Assembly: GCA_012271205.1 (NCBI GenBank)
Contig: JAAXGT010000056.1
Span: 1 to 58,481, forward strand
From: Rhodothermales bacterium
Lineage (GTDB): Bacteria > Bacteroidota > Rhodothermia > Rhodothermales > Bin80
DNA length: 58,481 bases
Reading direction: 5' to 3'
Positions 1 through 10,072 of the stretch are shown here, piece after piece. Under the pieces are notes generated by a model that made no database searches, was not told where the DNA came from, and saw only the letters and a list, made by a program, of their open reading frames with translations. Every line of letters begins with the position of its first letter. Within the stretch, counting starts at the first letter, position 1. The position numbers and the translations under genes are program-made.

Positions 1-365
1 GGCGAAGGCTGGAGCAGTACGGCACTCGACCCACTTGGCAGATAGAAGCGCTCGATGGCTTCATTTCAGGGAAATCGCAAAGCGCGGTCCTATTCTGTGC
101 CGACTGCGTCTGAATCCCGCATTCAGTTGCATACTGCTTGGCCTTCGTAATCTGTGCTTGCACCGGCTAATTCGCACTATCACATATGGTAAGAGGGCAT
201 TCGTGCCCAATTGTGCTTGCAGGCCCGGAGAATCTTGCGGAATACCGCCGCAGGCACACGCTTGACTCACGCCAATGATTTGGGCAACCCCGAAAAAACA
301 GTTAATCGCATTCGGGGTATTGCCGGTTTTCATTGCCTCTTGAGTCCGGCAGTCTATTTCCGAAA
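1..365. other. Gene-poor left edge
   Basis: Only short overlapping open frames without recognisable motifs are present. I see no tRNA, no repeat and no family signature. The stretch ends where the left inverted repeat of the IS1595-like remnant begins. Confidence 0.5.
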
Positions 366-1878
366 GGGGCTTATATCCCAAACTGTAGCAAATCGCTCTG
401 CCTAAACGTCTACAGGGTAGAGCTTACAGTAGGATAGTGTCAGGCCCCAAATTGTCCCCGGACGTTCGGATTGCGAGGGAGTCAGCGTGATTGACCTTGC
501 CCGGATGTTCCCGGACGAGGAGTCAGCCCGCGAATGGTTTGAAGCCGTAATCTGGCCCGATGGCCGCCAGTGTCCGAGGTGCGAGGGCACGAACACGTAC
601 GAGACTAGGACGAACGGAAGCGGTGTGCCCTACCGCTGTCGGGACTGCAAGCGGTACTTCTCCGTACGGACCGGCACAGCCATCCAGAGCAGCAAGCTGC
701 CCCTCCAGAAATGGGTTGGGGCTCTTTTCTTGGAAATGATCGGCCTGAAGGGGGTGTCGAGCATGAAGTTGCACCGCGATCTGGGCATTACCCAGAAGCA
801 CGCGTGGCATATGCTTTACCGTATCCGGACAGTCTTCGCTCCGGCGGTGCAGGCCGCGTTCAAAGGCCCCGTTGAGGTGGACGAAATGTTTGTTGGGGGC
901 TTGGCACGAGGACAGGAAACCACGGTACCGTAGATCAGGCTGCGGTTATAGGGGCCAAGGATCCGGGCAGGTGCGCGCCGAAGTGGTATCGGACCCCACG
1001 CAGCCCACGCTACAGGGGGGCGTGCACGAGACCGTAGCCGAGGATGCCGAGGTGTACACGGATGAGCACGGCGCCTGTCGAACCACGCCACGGTCAATCA
1101 CCGTCAGGGCGAGTGGGTAGTGCCGAAGACGCTGGACGAACCGGCCCACATGAACGGCGTGGAATCATTCTGGAGCCTGTTCAAGCAGGTGTTCCACGGT
1201 ACGTACCACAAGAGGTCCAAGAAGCACCTAAACCGGTACGTCCGCCAGTTCGCTGAGAAGCATGCGTGACCTGTGACGCCGGTGGCGGCGGCGATGGTGG
1301 GGAGGCGGTTGCGATACCAGGATCTGGTGGGGCAAGGGAAGCAACTAGGGCCCACGCGACAAACGTCCGCCGGTGCCTGATCGCATCTGAGGTTCGAAGA
1401 GTTGCGCAAGATTGGTTTGCCGGGCAGGTGTCTGGCATGGGTCTTGGTTTGCCGGAGTATGACGATCGCCCAGGTTTCTGCGGCACAGACTCCTGGATCC
1501 AGTGCAGGCGCTACAACCGAGCGGCCCGAGCACGGTTAATCCAGATGCACAATGGACACCTGCTAGAGGAGCTGCGTGACCACCTGGCCCAGCCTAGATA
1601 GATGGCCAAGAGGCCTTCCTTACAGAAGAGGAAGTAAAGCAGCGCGTCCGTTGGCCATGTTTTCCCCGGCCCCCTGAGAGCAGGCGTCATGGAGAAAGGG
1701 AAACGCACCTGCGGTGAAGAACCGCAATCGCTAAGGGGCACAAGTTGCCGCTTCAAGAAACGTTACGCGCAGCATCCGCTTAACGTCATTAGTCGATTGG
1801 AAGCACGGTCTTCTGCAGATCATATTCGCAACGCCGGCTGCGTAGGCCGGTGGGATTACAGTTTGGGATATAAGCCCC
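366..1878 (+). mobile_element. IS1595-like element bounded by 22-bp inverted repeats
   Basis: Positions 366-387 and 1857-1878 are perfect inverted copies of one another (22 bp), each with GGGGC at the outer end. Between them lies a broken IS1595-family transposase (487 to about 1380) and a further ~480 bp with no recognisable gene. The 8 bp outside each end do not match, so no target duplication is visible. The element is about 1.5 kb, longer than the transposase alone would need. It is inactive because its transposase carries several frameshifts. Confidence 0.7.
487..1380 (+). pseudogene. IS1595-family (ISXO2-like) transposase, frameshifted
   Basis: This was a DDE transposase. The first 148 codons start at a GTG and hold an N-terminal zinc ribbon (CPRC near residue 35 and CRDC near 57) followed by the start of the catalytic domain at VDEMFVGG. 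A stop at 931-933 ends this frame. The protein continues in a second frame (DQAAVIGAKD, from 933), then a third (GQVRAEVV, HETVAEDAEVYTDEHG), and returns to the first near 1150 (NGVESFWSLFK, the family's C-terminal motif). After another stop at 1267-1269 the usual tail MVGRRLRYQDL is still readable at about 1300. At least three indels separate these blocks, so it cannot make an active enzyme. Family assignment is by recognised motifs, not by a search. Confidence 0.85.
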
Positions 1879-2442
1879 GATCTTAACGGGCGCCCGCTTC
1901 AACTGGCGGGCTTCGCTTGGGACTATGCGGGGACTGTGGTGACATGGAACGATGGTCGCCTGCCAAGGCTAGAATCACCGGACGAGCCGTGTAGAATTTA
2001 GGGGCGTCTCAGTCCGCGTTTCAGTCCGGGTTGGTATGAGAACCCGGAATTTCGGCATGCAGGCGATTAAGTGACGGGGGATGGTATATTTTCCTCCCAA
2101 CTATCAGCGAGGCAGCTGCTCAATCCGGAGATATACGAGATGGTGCTCACGGTTCATTAGAGACACAACCTGCTGCTGGCTTGGAAAAACCTTGGTCCTA
2201 ACCGGGTGGCGGTTCGGCCGCGGAATGTGAGGTGGTTGATCGAAAACTATGTGCACTGCCTCCGCCAATTTCGATCACAGGGGTTTGCCTAACATGCCCG
2301 CATCTCTCTCTTATCGATCAGGTAGCATTGTTCACGTGAGGACAGCGATGTGCATAGTTGCAGCGTGTACAGCCTTGGGTATCGTACTGTCCTTAAACGT
2401 AACCGTCCGGTGAATGAAGTGACGAAGGGCAAGCCTGCTGTA
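1879..2442. other. No gene seen; one GC-rich hairpin
   Basis: No supported coding region. A short hairpin (GCCCGC at 1892-1897 pairing with GCGGGC at 1906-1911) lies just outside the IS1595 right end. It is not followed by a clear T-run, so I do not call it a terminator. Confidence 0.4.
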
Positions 2443-3426
2443 CTATAATTCCACCTCATTGCCGAGTTGCTGCTCATTTGCCACCCGAGTAAGGTGGCTT
2501 GCCACGACTAAATCCTGCACGGCGTTGCCCACAGATTTAAAGAAGGTAACTTCGCTCTTGCTGGTGCGGCCTGCCTTACGGCCACTTGCGATCTCGCCGA
2601 GTTCTGCATAGATGTGCATCTCGTCAATGAGCCCGGCTTCAAGTGGTACCAGAATGTCACCCGCCTCCGACAGGCACGCCGTTCGCTGGTCTACTACCAC
2701 TTTGGCAGCCGCAACCGTGTTCGCCGGAATTTCGGTCATGTCAGGCCGATAAGAACCGACCCCATTGATATGGCAGCCGGGCTTTACGTGCCTGGGATCA
2801 AACACCGGCGTGAGCGATGTTGTCGCCGTGCAGATAATATCCGCTTCCAGAAGCGCTTCGGGATTCCCAGCCACCGAAATGCTTGCGCTGTGCTGTGCGG
2901 AAGCCTCCTGTGCGAACGATTTTGCATTGACTATTGAGCGGCCAAATATCAGCACGTCTGTAATTTTGCGAACAGCGCATACGGCTTCCAGTTGCGTGCG
3001 CGCTTGCACCCCCGCCCCGAAAACGGCCACCACGCATGCATCTGCTCGCGCCAACAGATCTGTTGCCAACCCTGAGCCGGCACCAGTCCTTAGTGCCGTG
3101 ATGAATTCCCCATCCATAACGGCCAGTGGTGCTCCAGTATTGGCGTCGGAAACCAGGACCAAGCCATGGATGAAGGGCAAGTTACGCGCCGGGTTATTCG
3201 GATGTACAGTGACCACCTTCAACCCGATCTGTCCATAATCAGGCGCATAGGCAGGCATAAAGAGTGCGCGGCCGGCGTGCTCTGACAGGGGCATGTTTAT
3301 ACGCACCGGTACATCCACGCGGTCACTCGAAAGTGCAGTGAAGGCGTCCCGCATGAGCGAGATGGCTTCCTCCATGCTGATCATAAGCGCAATTGCTGCT
3401 TGGGAAAGAATCCGGATTTTCGGCAT
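2443..3426 (-). CDS. Delta1-pyrroline-2-carboxylate reductase (ornithine cyclodeaminase/mu-crystallin family)
   Basis: The 327-residue protein belongs to the ornithine cyclodeaminase/mu-crystallin family. The family lysine lies in GLKVV (K69) and the nucleotide-binding loop is GAGVQA (137-142). Many members are not cyclodeaminases but NAD(P)H-dependent ketimine reductases. The gene starts 5 bp after a trans-3-hydroxy-L-proline dehydratase on the same strand. That dehydratase makes delta1-pyrroline-2-carboxylate, so the natural role here is to reduce it to L-proline in the cytosol. ATG start at 3426; there is no room for an upstream extension. The family is seen directly; the substrate is inferred from the neighbour. 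An alternative would be another cyclic imine or an amino-acid cyclodeaminase. Confidence 0.85.
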   Translation of the reverse strand: MPKIRILSQAAIALMISMEEAISLMRDAFTALSSDRVDVPVRINMPLSEHAGRALFMPAYAPDYGQIGLKVVTVHPNNPARNLPFIHGLVLVSDANTGAPLAVMDGEFITALRTGAGSGLATDLLARADACVVAVFGAGVQARTQLEAVCAVRKITDVLIFGRSIVNAKSFAQEASAQHSASISVAGNPEALLEADIICTATTSLTPVFDPRHVKPGCHINGVGSYRPDMTEIPANTVAAAKVVVDQRTACLSEAGDILVPLEAGLIDEMHIYAELGEIASGRKAGRTSKSEVTFFKSVGNAVQDLVVASHLTRVANEQQLGNEVEL

Positions 3427-3431
3427 ACTGC

Positions 3432-4472
3432 TTAGCGCAAAACGAACCCGTTTTTGAGCGGATCCGCAGGATCAAAATAGAAGGTGCTCTGCCCAGTAAT
3501 GTAGGCCCGTCCTTCCACTGTTGGCACAATTGCCTTGTGTGGCCCGAAGGTAATTGTTTCCTTAATGGCTACGGTGAACGAGCTGCCGATGATGCTTTCG
3601 ATGGTGATGGGCTCGTTTAAGCCGATTTCGCCGCGTGCATAAAGCAGCGCGGCACGCCCACTTACCCCGGTGCCGGTCGGGCTACGATCCACCTCACCCT
3701 CCGCAAAAACGCATACGTTACGACTATGTGCGGTTGCGGCTTGACCGGGTCCGACAAAGATGGTGCCGTACAAGAAGCCCATATCCACTTCGAAGGGATG
3801 CACAATCGTTGTATTGGCCATAATGGCACGTTTAATGGCCATGCCAGTCTGAACTAGCAGGGTGTAGTTGTCGGACGTGCACGAAAGGCCGAAGTCTGTG
3901 GCTTGCACATACGCGTAGTAGGCTCCACCGAATCCAATATCGTAGTGGACGGTGCCCAGTCCAGGGACCTTAGCTGTCTGATTCAGTGCATGCGCATACG
4001 AGGGCACATTCTGGAATCGGACCGACGTCACGTGGTCTCCGCTTACTCGGGCGAATGCGGTTATGAGACCGGCTGGTGTATCAATTGCGATGGGTGTTTC
4101 TGGCGAGCGCATGGGCAGCATGCCGGTCTCCAGCACGACTTTCGTTACGGCGATAATACCGTGACCACACATAGTGCTGTAGCCTTCATTGTGCATGAAA
4201 AGCACCCCAAAATCAGCCTTGGCTGTAACGGGCGGTGTAATCAAACAGCCATACATATCTGCATGTCCACGGGGCTCCCACATGATGGAAGTACGTAGCG
4301 CATCGTAATGCTGCTGCAAGTTGCGACGGCGCGCCAGTATAGTCTTGCCTTCGGGGGACGGGTAGCCGGCTATTATTACCCGCAAGGGCTCTCCCTCTGT
4401 GTGTGCATCAATCACGGTGATTCCCGGATTGGGAGGTTTCCAAGTCCGGCCAGCAGTGAAGTTCAAATCCAT
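3432..4472 (-). CDS. trans-3-hydroxy-L-proline dehydratase (proline racemase family)
   Basis: This 346-residue protein has the proline racemase fold. The first catalytic cysteine is in MCGHG (C102). The second position, a cysteine in proline racemases and 4-hydroxyproline epimerases, is a threonine here (T266 in DRSPTGTG). The Cys/Thr pair is the known signature of trans-3-hydroxy-L-proline dehydratase, which removes water to give delta1-pyrroline-2-carboxylate. The reductase for that product follows after 5 bp, so the two genes form a complete two-step route to L-proline, useful for collagen-type or secreted hydroxyproline. ATG start at 4472. No regulator or transporter for this pair is adjacent. 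The functional call is strong because active-site residues and context agree. Confidence 0.88.
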   Translation of the reverse strand: MDLNFTAGRTWKPPNPGITVIDAHTEGEPLRVIIAGYPSPEGKTILARRRNLQQHYDALRTSIMWEPRGHADMYGCLITPPVTAKADFGVLFMHNEGYSTMCGHGIIAVTKVVLETGMLPMRSPETPIAIDTPAGLITAFARVSGDHVTSVRFQNVPSYAHALNQTAKVPGLGTVHYDIGFGGAYYAYVQATDFGLSCTSDNYTLLVQTGMAIKRAIMANTTIVHPFEVDMGFLYGTIFVGPGQAATAHSRNVCVFAEGEVDRSPTGTGVSGRAALLYARGEIGLNEPITIESIIGSSFTVAIKETITFGPHKAIVPTVEGRAYITGQSTFYFDPADPLKNGFVLR

Positions 4473-6451
4473 GAAGAGTTCAGCAAGAAAAAGTTGCTGC
4501 GGGTACTGCAGTCAATTAGAGGCATGCGGCCAGCCTCCAGTCTGAAACCACGCTAGTCAGGGGCCGTTTCGCACACAGTCTCCCATTTCCGCCAGCCAAA
4601 CACAGGTGTTGGCAAGCCATCGGTGTCTTGTAGAAAGTGCATGCAGGATGCTGTAAGCGTACCGGAGAAGCGTATCAATCACCCGCCGCATTACTAGCGA
4701 AGCAAAGCGTGTGATGTGTCCAGTACAGGCTCCGGACAGCGCCGAATCCAAATAGTAACGACTGTTGAACTTCTGTGAGCCAAGGCTTGCTTCAATGGGA
4801 GGTCATTGAAGCTGATTTGGTGGTCGATGGCGGTGGCCTCCGGCCGTTATTTGGGGGATGCACATTGATTTTGATGTCAATGACCGTCCTCACTGTGCAA
4901 GTCCACTCGATCACAAGCGGGAGTCGGTTGCTGGATCTGGAACGTGAAGCCGTGACTTGGATGGAGCGATTTCCTAAGCCATGCTTGGCCCGGCAAAATT
5001 AAATTCCGCCGCTCTATTGAAAGTGGATTTTGTGACGGACTGCAACTGGAGCTTCATTGATGCTGCCTTGGCCGGTATTGATTACAGACGCACATTCGTA
5101 TCCCCGACAAAAGTTGACAGTGTGTCAAATTCGTGGGCTGGCACCTATGGCATTTTTTGGTTGAGACTACACCATCATTGCTGCGAGCCGCCTCGACATT
5201 AGTTGGCAAAGATGGTTCATGCCCACGAGGTCACCCACCAGTCGAGGGACAATCTGATTTCATATCGTAACTGGTCGAAGGCAGGAGAGAGCAAGAGGTT
5301 CGCTATCGCAGCGAACCCCTCTCGGCCAAGCACGCATATGGCGATGATGAAGAGACACATCCGTAAATGGGATCCGGCGGTGTTGAACACTGGCAGTGCC
5401 CAAATCAGATTTGTGGGCACTGGGCATTTCCAGTGTAGTGTAAGAGTCTTGCTGCAGCAGAACGAAGCACGTGCAGATCGATTCGTGATGCCAAAGCCGA
5501 CTCAGTTTAACCGAGATTGCGTCAAGCTACGGGCGTATCCGGAATACGTGCGTGTTCCTGTCTGCCCGAACGTGCTATTGCAACGAATCTCCTTGTTGCT
5601 ACGCAAAAACGTGCTGCACGCACTAGGAGCAATTAGGAATCGCTGCTCAGTACTTCGCGTCCGGCCATCGCCTTTTCTCGTGCTATACCAATCAATTTCC
5701 GGGCACGTATTGCACGGCGCACGACTGAAGGTTGTCCCCGTTGACCAGCTTTGGCCAACAGGCTTTGCGCGTTATTCAAGTGCACAAGTGCAATTGAAAG
5801 ATGGGCGTTGGCTTGTTTTAGATTGTCCGCTCCTCTCATTTATGATAGTTGGCAATTAGTCAAGACGAGCAAGATGTACTACCCGGACTAAGCCAAAGTT
5901 AGATTCGTGCCTGCACTGTAAGGAATATCCACCGGCAACATGAGGTTATCTGGAGTGACAACAGTCTCCATTGTCCGAGAGGGCAATCATCGTGAAAGCC
6001 TCACTAAATAAGATAATAACAAATACCTGGACTTGCTAGCAGCTAATTCCTAAGGGCTAAGTTGAGGTCATCAAATACCACTACCCTGCACACCAGGTGG
6101 AAGTCATCCCAATCGCTACACTCCTGCTGATTCAGGGCAATTGCAGTCCGATCGGGACCTTCTGTGCCAGTTATAAGGTGACACAGTTGCAAACACGCCC
6201 CTTGAACTACAAAAAGGAACAGTACGGGTTTTGGGAAAGCCGCGAGACAAGCCCTGGATGATGGCAGGTGTGTGTTGTGAGCGGAAGGCGTGGCCGAGCA
6301 CCCCAATAGTTTGGGGCCGCCGCTCAGTCTCGGTAACGGTGGCAGCCCCTCGCAGCGTTCGCCAACGCACACAGCGGAATCTTCGAGCGACAGTACACAT
6401 CCAAACCAAATCGACCTGGAAGTATAGCACAGCACCCTTCCAGGTTTGTAG
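4473..6451. other. Two-kilobase stretch without a recognisable gene
   Basis: Open frames here (the longest at 5203-5859 on the plus strand, and 5633-5839 on the minus strand) have no family motif and composition typical of chance frames. A hairpin with an 8-bp perfect stem (AGTGCCCA, 5395-5402; TGGGCACT, 5414-5421) and an 11-nt loop is the only clear structure. The stretch probably represents eroded DNA between the hydroxyproline pair and the tRNA. Confidence 0.4.
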
Positions 6452-6524
6452 AGCCAACGGCCGGACTCGAACCGGCGACCTGCTCATTACGAATGAGCTG
6501 CTCTACCAACTGAGCTACATTGGC
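6452..6524 (-). tRNA. tRNA-Thr (anticodon CGT)
   Basis: The reverse complement folds into a full cloverleaf. The 7-bp acceptor stem pairs GCCAATG with CGTTGGC (one G-T wobble), followed by discriminator base T. The D arm reads AGCTCAGTTGGTAGAGC, the anticodon stem-loop is CTCATTCGTAATGAG with anticodon CGT, and the T arm contains GGTTCGAGTCC. No encoded CCA is adjacent. It sits alone, about 200 bp from the start of the M32 gene. Confidence 0.95.
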
Positions 6525-6733
6525 TTACGAAATTTGCACCAGTGGACGGGGGCCAGGTTCCATCTAGCCTCACTTCCGCGTCTGGCACTCGAGCAGTTCG
6601 ATAGTTGTTGGTTAATCTGAGACGCCAGAGGCTGGAGCACGCAGTGTGCGCATTGGCGTGGCGCGGGCACGTGCAATATCTTCGTCGAATAGTATGAGAT
6701 GCTAGCCAGCAACCGATTCTGAATCTGTTACCG

Positions 6734-7663
6734 ATGAGCGATTTCGGAGAACTACTGAATACTCTTCGCGCGGTGCACGATTTGCAAGCTGCAGCCGAGG
6801 TTCTTGAGTGGGACCAAGAGACCTGCATGCCGGCCGCTGCTACTGAAGCCAGGGCTCGGCAGACTGCCACTCTGCGCGAAACGGCTCATGAGCGATTTAC
6901 GCAGGATCGGATTGGTGAACTTCTGGAGAAGCTATCCTATGATGCCCATCCCACAGATTCATTCCGAGGCAGCCTGGTTCGTGAAGCTCTGCGGGGTTAT
7001 ACACGTGCCTGCAAGATTTCCGCCTCCCTTGTAGCAGACTTGGCGAGGGTTTCGGGTCGCGCGAAGGCAGCTTGGCGCCAAGCGCGGGAAAGCGACAATT
7101 TTGCGTTATTTGCACCTCATTTGAGCACATCGTAGCACTCATCATCCAGAAAGCAGAGGCGTTAGGATACGCGGAGCATCCCTACGATGCACTGCTGGAA
7201 GAATACGAGCCGGGCATGTGTACCTCGGAAGTAAGGCAGCACTTTGAGACATTACGTACGTCTCTGGTTCCAATCGTTGACGCCATCGCAAAACGGCCCT
7301 CGGTCAGCGACAAGTTTTTACATGCGCATTACGACGCTGACACGCAATGGGATTTTGGGATGAGGGTTCTTGAGGGTGTTGGCTATGACCTGACGCGCGG
7401 ACGACAGGATATTTCCGCCCATCCGTTCAGCACATCATTTTCGACCAATGACGTGAGAATCACCACTCGGATCAACGCGAATAACTTGTGCTCAGGCCTG
7501 TTCAGTACACTGCATGAGGCCAGCCACGGCATGTATGAACAGGGAATCGATCCTGAGCTTGAAGGCACACTGCTTGCTCAGGGGACGCCGCTTGAGTCCC
7601 AGTCCCGGCTCTGGGAAAACCAAGTAGGGCGCAGCAAGGCGTTTTGGATGTACTATTACAAAG
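6734..7663 (+). pseudogene. M32 carboxypeptidase, 5' half (interrupted gene)
   Basis: This is the N-terminal two thirds of a Taq/Pfu-type thermostable metallocarboxypeptidase (about 500 residues when whole). The start MSDFGELL at 6734 and the WDQETCMP block are normal. A one-base frameshift near 7130 moves the frame to the second part. The zinc motif HEASH (7513-7527) keeps both histidines and the glutamate. An in-frame deletion of about nine codons removes the segment, including a conserved histidine, just before ESQSRLWEN. The reading frame breaks off at 7663, in the middle of WMYYYK, where foreign sequence starts. The 3' half resumes at 12542. The gene is inactive three times over: frameshift, deletion and insertion. 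Confidence 0.9.
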
Positions 7664-7726
7664 GGAATTATGGCCCTTCTTCAAAGCATGCCAGAGAGCA
7701 CCTGATCTGACATAAGTGCAATTGAT

Positions 7727-8253
7727 TTACTCGTGGTAGACGTGGGGGCATGGACTGTATATATGTGTTCTGAACAAATATGGATTCGCGATGGGCGCAG
7801 AATGCCCTGGTAATCCTTCCACATGTCTCGTTGTGCTGACGCAGGTGCCTAAAGAGTCGAATACAGCAGCAGCGCCAGTGCCGGGACGCAGGATCATAAT
7901 TTGCCCTTCCTGTATGAATCGCACAAGAAGAGGCGGCATGCCGACTTCTGCGGGCAGGCATTCTGCCTTCGAATAGCACAGAGCATGAATTCCATCTGCG
8001 GAAAAGAGATGGATATCCCCCTGACCGATCACTGATCAACAGTCCCCCCCTTGGGCGCGACATCCATGGATTCAACGTTCCCGGTCAATACGGATGCATC
8101 TAATCGAACGGTGTCGTGCACAAGGAATAACTCGACGAATGGTACGACCGGCGACTGTTCCAGAGCGGCTTTACGTTCTCCAAGCGAGCAGCCAACCACA
8201 GCAATCATGATCACGACAAACAGTGGGCGATAGCTACGCGTGCGTGCCTCCAA
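7727..8253 (-). pseudogene. 6-bladed beta-propeller lipoprotein, truncated and frameshifted
   Basis: The first segment (8253 to 8029) has a hydrophobic signal ending in a lipobox-like VVGC, followed by a beta-rich stretch. A frameshift falls at a run of seven G/C bases (8044-8050). The second segment (to 7727) carries GDIHLFSADGI and GTGAAAVFDSLG, which look like propeller blades. Together they give about 170 residues, less than half the length of the intact paralogues at 8548 and 17541. The 3' end lies only about 60 bp from the insertion edge, so the C-terminal blades may have been cut away when the insert formed. Assignment is by resemblance to the intact paralogues and is moderate. Confidence 0.55.
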
Positions 8254-8547
8254 GCACGTACCACGGCTGCAGTTTGGCTTTTAAGATGGTCGCGTCCCAT
8301 TAAGAGCGGGGTCTAAAGCATAACTGAGGAAGTTTGGGGCAGGCAGTCATTTTCACGGACTGGACACGTGTTTATGGTTGCCAGTTCAAACACTGTGCCA
8401 TCTACGTACACGAGCTTGGACGAGTGGTGCCCTAACCACTGGCTCGGACGTGCAATTTACCCTATTTGGAGAAACAGCGCACGTTGACTCACGTTGCAGC
8501 CGTACCCACAGCGCGAATCCTCCCGACGCTGAACTGTACGAAATCAA

Positions 8548-9786
8548 ATGCAGATTCCGTCCATTATCTCTTCTAGGACTCGCCCGGCCACGAATGACAG
8601 AATTGGCCACACGAGCCTCCATGGCATCAGCGGCTTGATTCTCTTATGCGCCGCAGCGGCCAGTGCCTGCTCCAATAATCAATCCCAGATGCAAAGTGGT
8701 ACGTCTGGAAGCAGTCCACCGGCTACATTGTCCATAGAGGAAGTTCTTCGCATTGGTGACGAAGCGGCCGGGGATACGGTATTCTTCTCGTTTATCGAGA
8801 ACATCGCTGTCAATAGCCGCGGGCAGATCTTCATTGAAGAGCCCATGCCAGCCGCTATTCGCGCGTTCGATTCTGATGGTTCATACTTGGCTGACGTCGG
8901 CGCAGTGGGCGAAGGTCCTGGTGAATACTCGGATCCACTGTTCGGCGATGTGCTTACTGGCCCAGCGGACTCTGTGTACGTTTATGACACTAGCCAGGGA
9001 AGGCATCTGTCTATATATGAGCCGGACAAATTCGAGTTTGTGCGAAATGTTACGATTCCTCCGTATCCCGTTGAGGAGGGCAATCGTGTAGAGAATTTCG
9101 GCATTCTGGGTGTGGTTAAGGACGGATATTTTTTTCGATTGAGGTTGGTGCCCTCAAGAATGTTGGTAACCACCCACCGCGAAACGAGTGAAGTGATACG
9201 AATGGTAAATCTGGATGGAAGCTACGGGCCAGTTGTAGCTACGGGTTCAGGTTATGAGGGCGTTGTAGCATTAAGAGAGATACCGCAGTTGGGGCAAAAG
9301 ATTCCATTGCCGGATGGCATTCCTTTTGGGCGCAGCATGAATTGGGGTCTGGGACCGGAAGGCATGCTGTTCTCCGGATGGAATGACTTCATAAACATTG
9401 CCGTGATGTCGGTCAACGGCCCCGAGGAACGACACATTTCGATGACGCATTATCCGATTCCCGTCTCAGATGCCGATATGGAAGACTGGATGTCGCACTA
9501 TGGCCCCGAAATGAGGGCGAAGTTCAGGGAGCGAGGGCTACATACAACGAAGCCCGCTTACGAGGAACTACTGGTGGATGACAAGAATCGCGTGTGGCTC
9601 GAGCTTAGCGCAACTCAGGATTCCACGGTGGTGGAGTGGATCGTGCTGGATATGGATTCCCGCGTGGTTGGTAAAGTGACGCTCCCGTTTGGTGCGAGAC
9701 TCAAGGCCATACGCGACGGACGTGTCTATGCCGTTGAAACAAAAGGTGGCGTGCCCACGGTTGCTGTGTACGAGCTTAACGTGTAA
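8548..9786 (+). CDS. 6-bladed beta-propeller lipoprotein
   Basis: The 412-residue product begins with a long N-terminal region whose hydrophobic core (LILLCAAAASAC) ends in a cysteine that fits a lipobox, so it is probably a lipoprotein. The body shows repeated blade motifs typical of the Bacteroidota 6-bladed propeller family (NHL-like): ENIAVNSRGQIFI, IRAFDSDGSYL, GEGPGEYSDPLFGD and SVYVYDTSQGR. No catalytic residues are evident; these proteins usually bind ligands or partners at the cell surface. It lies inside the insertion that splits the M32 gene, divergent from a broken relative. ATG start at 8548 is the only ATG before the signal core. Function unknown. Confidence 0.75.
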   Translation: MQIPSIISSRTRPATNDRIGHTSLHGISGLILLCAAAASACSNNQSQMQSGTSGSSPPATLSIEEVLRIGDEAAGDTVFFSFIENIAVNSRGQIFIEEPMPAAIRAFDSDGSYLADVGAVGEGPGEYSDPLFGDVLTGPADSVYVYDTSQGRHLSIYEPDKFEFVRNVTIPPYPVEEGNRVENFGILGVVKDGYFFRLRLVPSRMLVTTHRETSEVIRMVNLDGSYGPVVATGSGYEGVVALREIPQLGQKIPLPDGIPFGRSMNWGLGPEGMLFSGWNDFINIAVMSVNGPEERHISMTHYPIPVSDADMEDWMSHYGPEMRAKFRERGLHTTKPAYEELLVDDKNRVWLELSATQDSTVVEWIVLDMDSRVVGKVTLPFGARLKAIRDGRVYAVETKGGVPTVAVYELNV

Positions 9787-10003
9787 CGTGCTCGTAAGCA
9801 TCAGACGTCTAGTTGCGTAAGTCAGTGGCTAACACGCGTGTCAAACGGAGGGGTGCCACCGGGAAACGCCGCACACCGTACGTAGGCCGATAAGTGCAGA
9901 GCCAACTGACCGCCCTGGCTTGAGGATCGTGCTTTGGTCCTCGGTGCCTTGCAGGACTCTACCGAGACGTCTGATTAACATCTCGGCAGCGCGTGGATTG
10001 TGC

Positions 10004-10072
10004 TGAAATGCTCTCCCAAAATTGGACCATACTTTAAGGTAGAGGATGGTCCAATTTTGGGGGAGCATTTCA
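10004..10072. repeat. 69-bp palindrome resembling paired IS3-family ends
   Basis: A 27-nt left arm (10004-10030) and right arm (10046-10072) are inverted copies with one mismatch and a 15-nt loop. The outer ends are TG and CA, and the arm (TGAAATGCTC...CCAAAATTGG) looks like the terminal repeat of IS3-family elements. It may be a MITE-like relic or the fused ends left after internal deletion. The three flanking bases on the two sides (TGC and TTC) do not match. As RNA it would fold into a very stable hairpin. Confidence 0.6.

Noticed and set aside
1892-1911. GC-rich hairpin as a rho-independent terminator
   Set aside because: No T-run follows and no gene ends just upstream.
5633-5839. 68-codon minus-strand frame with helical, HEPN-like look
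   Set aside because: Has a plausible amphipathic helix but no Rx4-6H motif and no partner gene; too weak to call.
5203-5859. 218-codon plus-strand frame in the empty stretch
   Set aside because: No motif, no homologous look, and no neighbour or ribosome site that supports it; probably chance.
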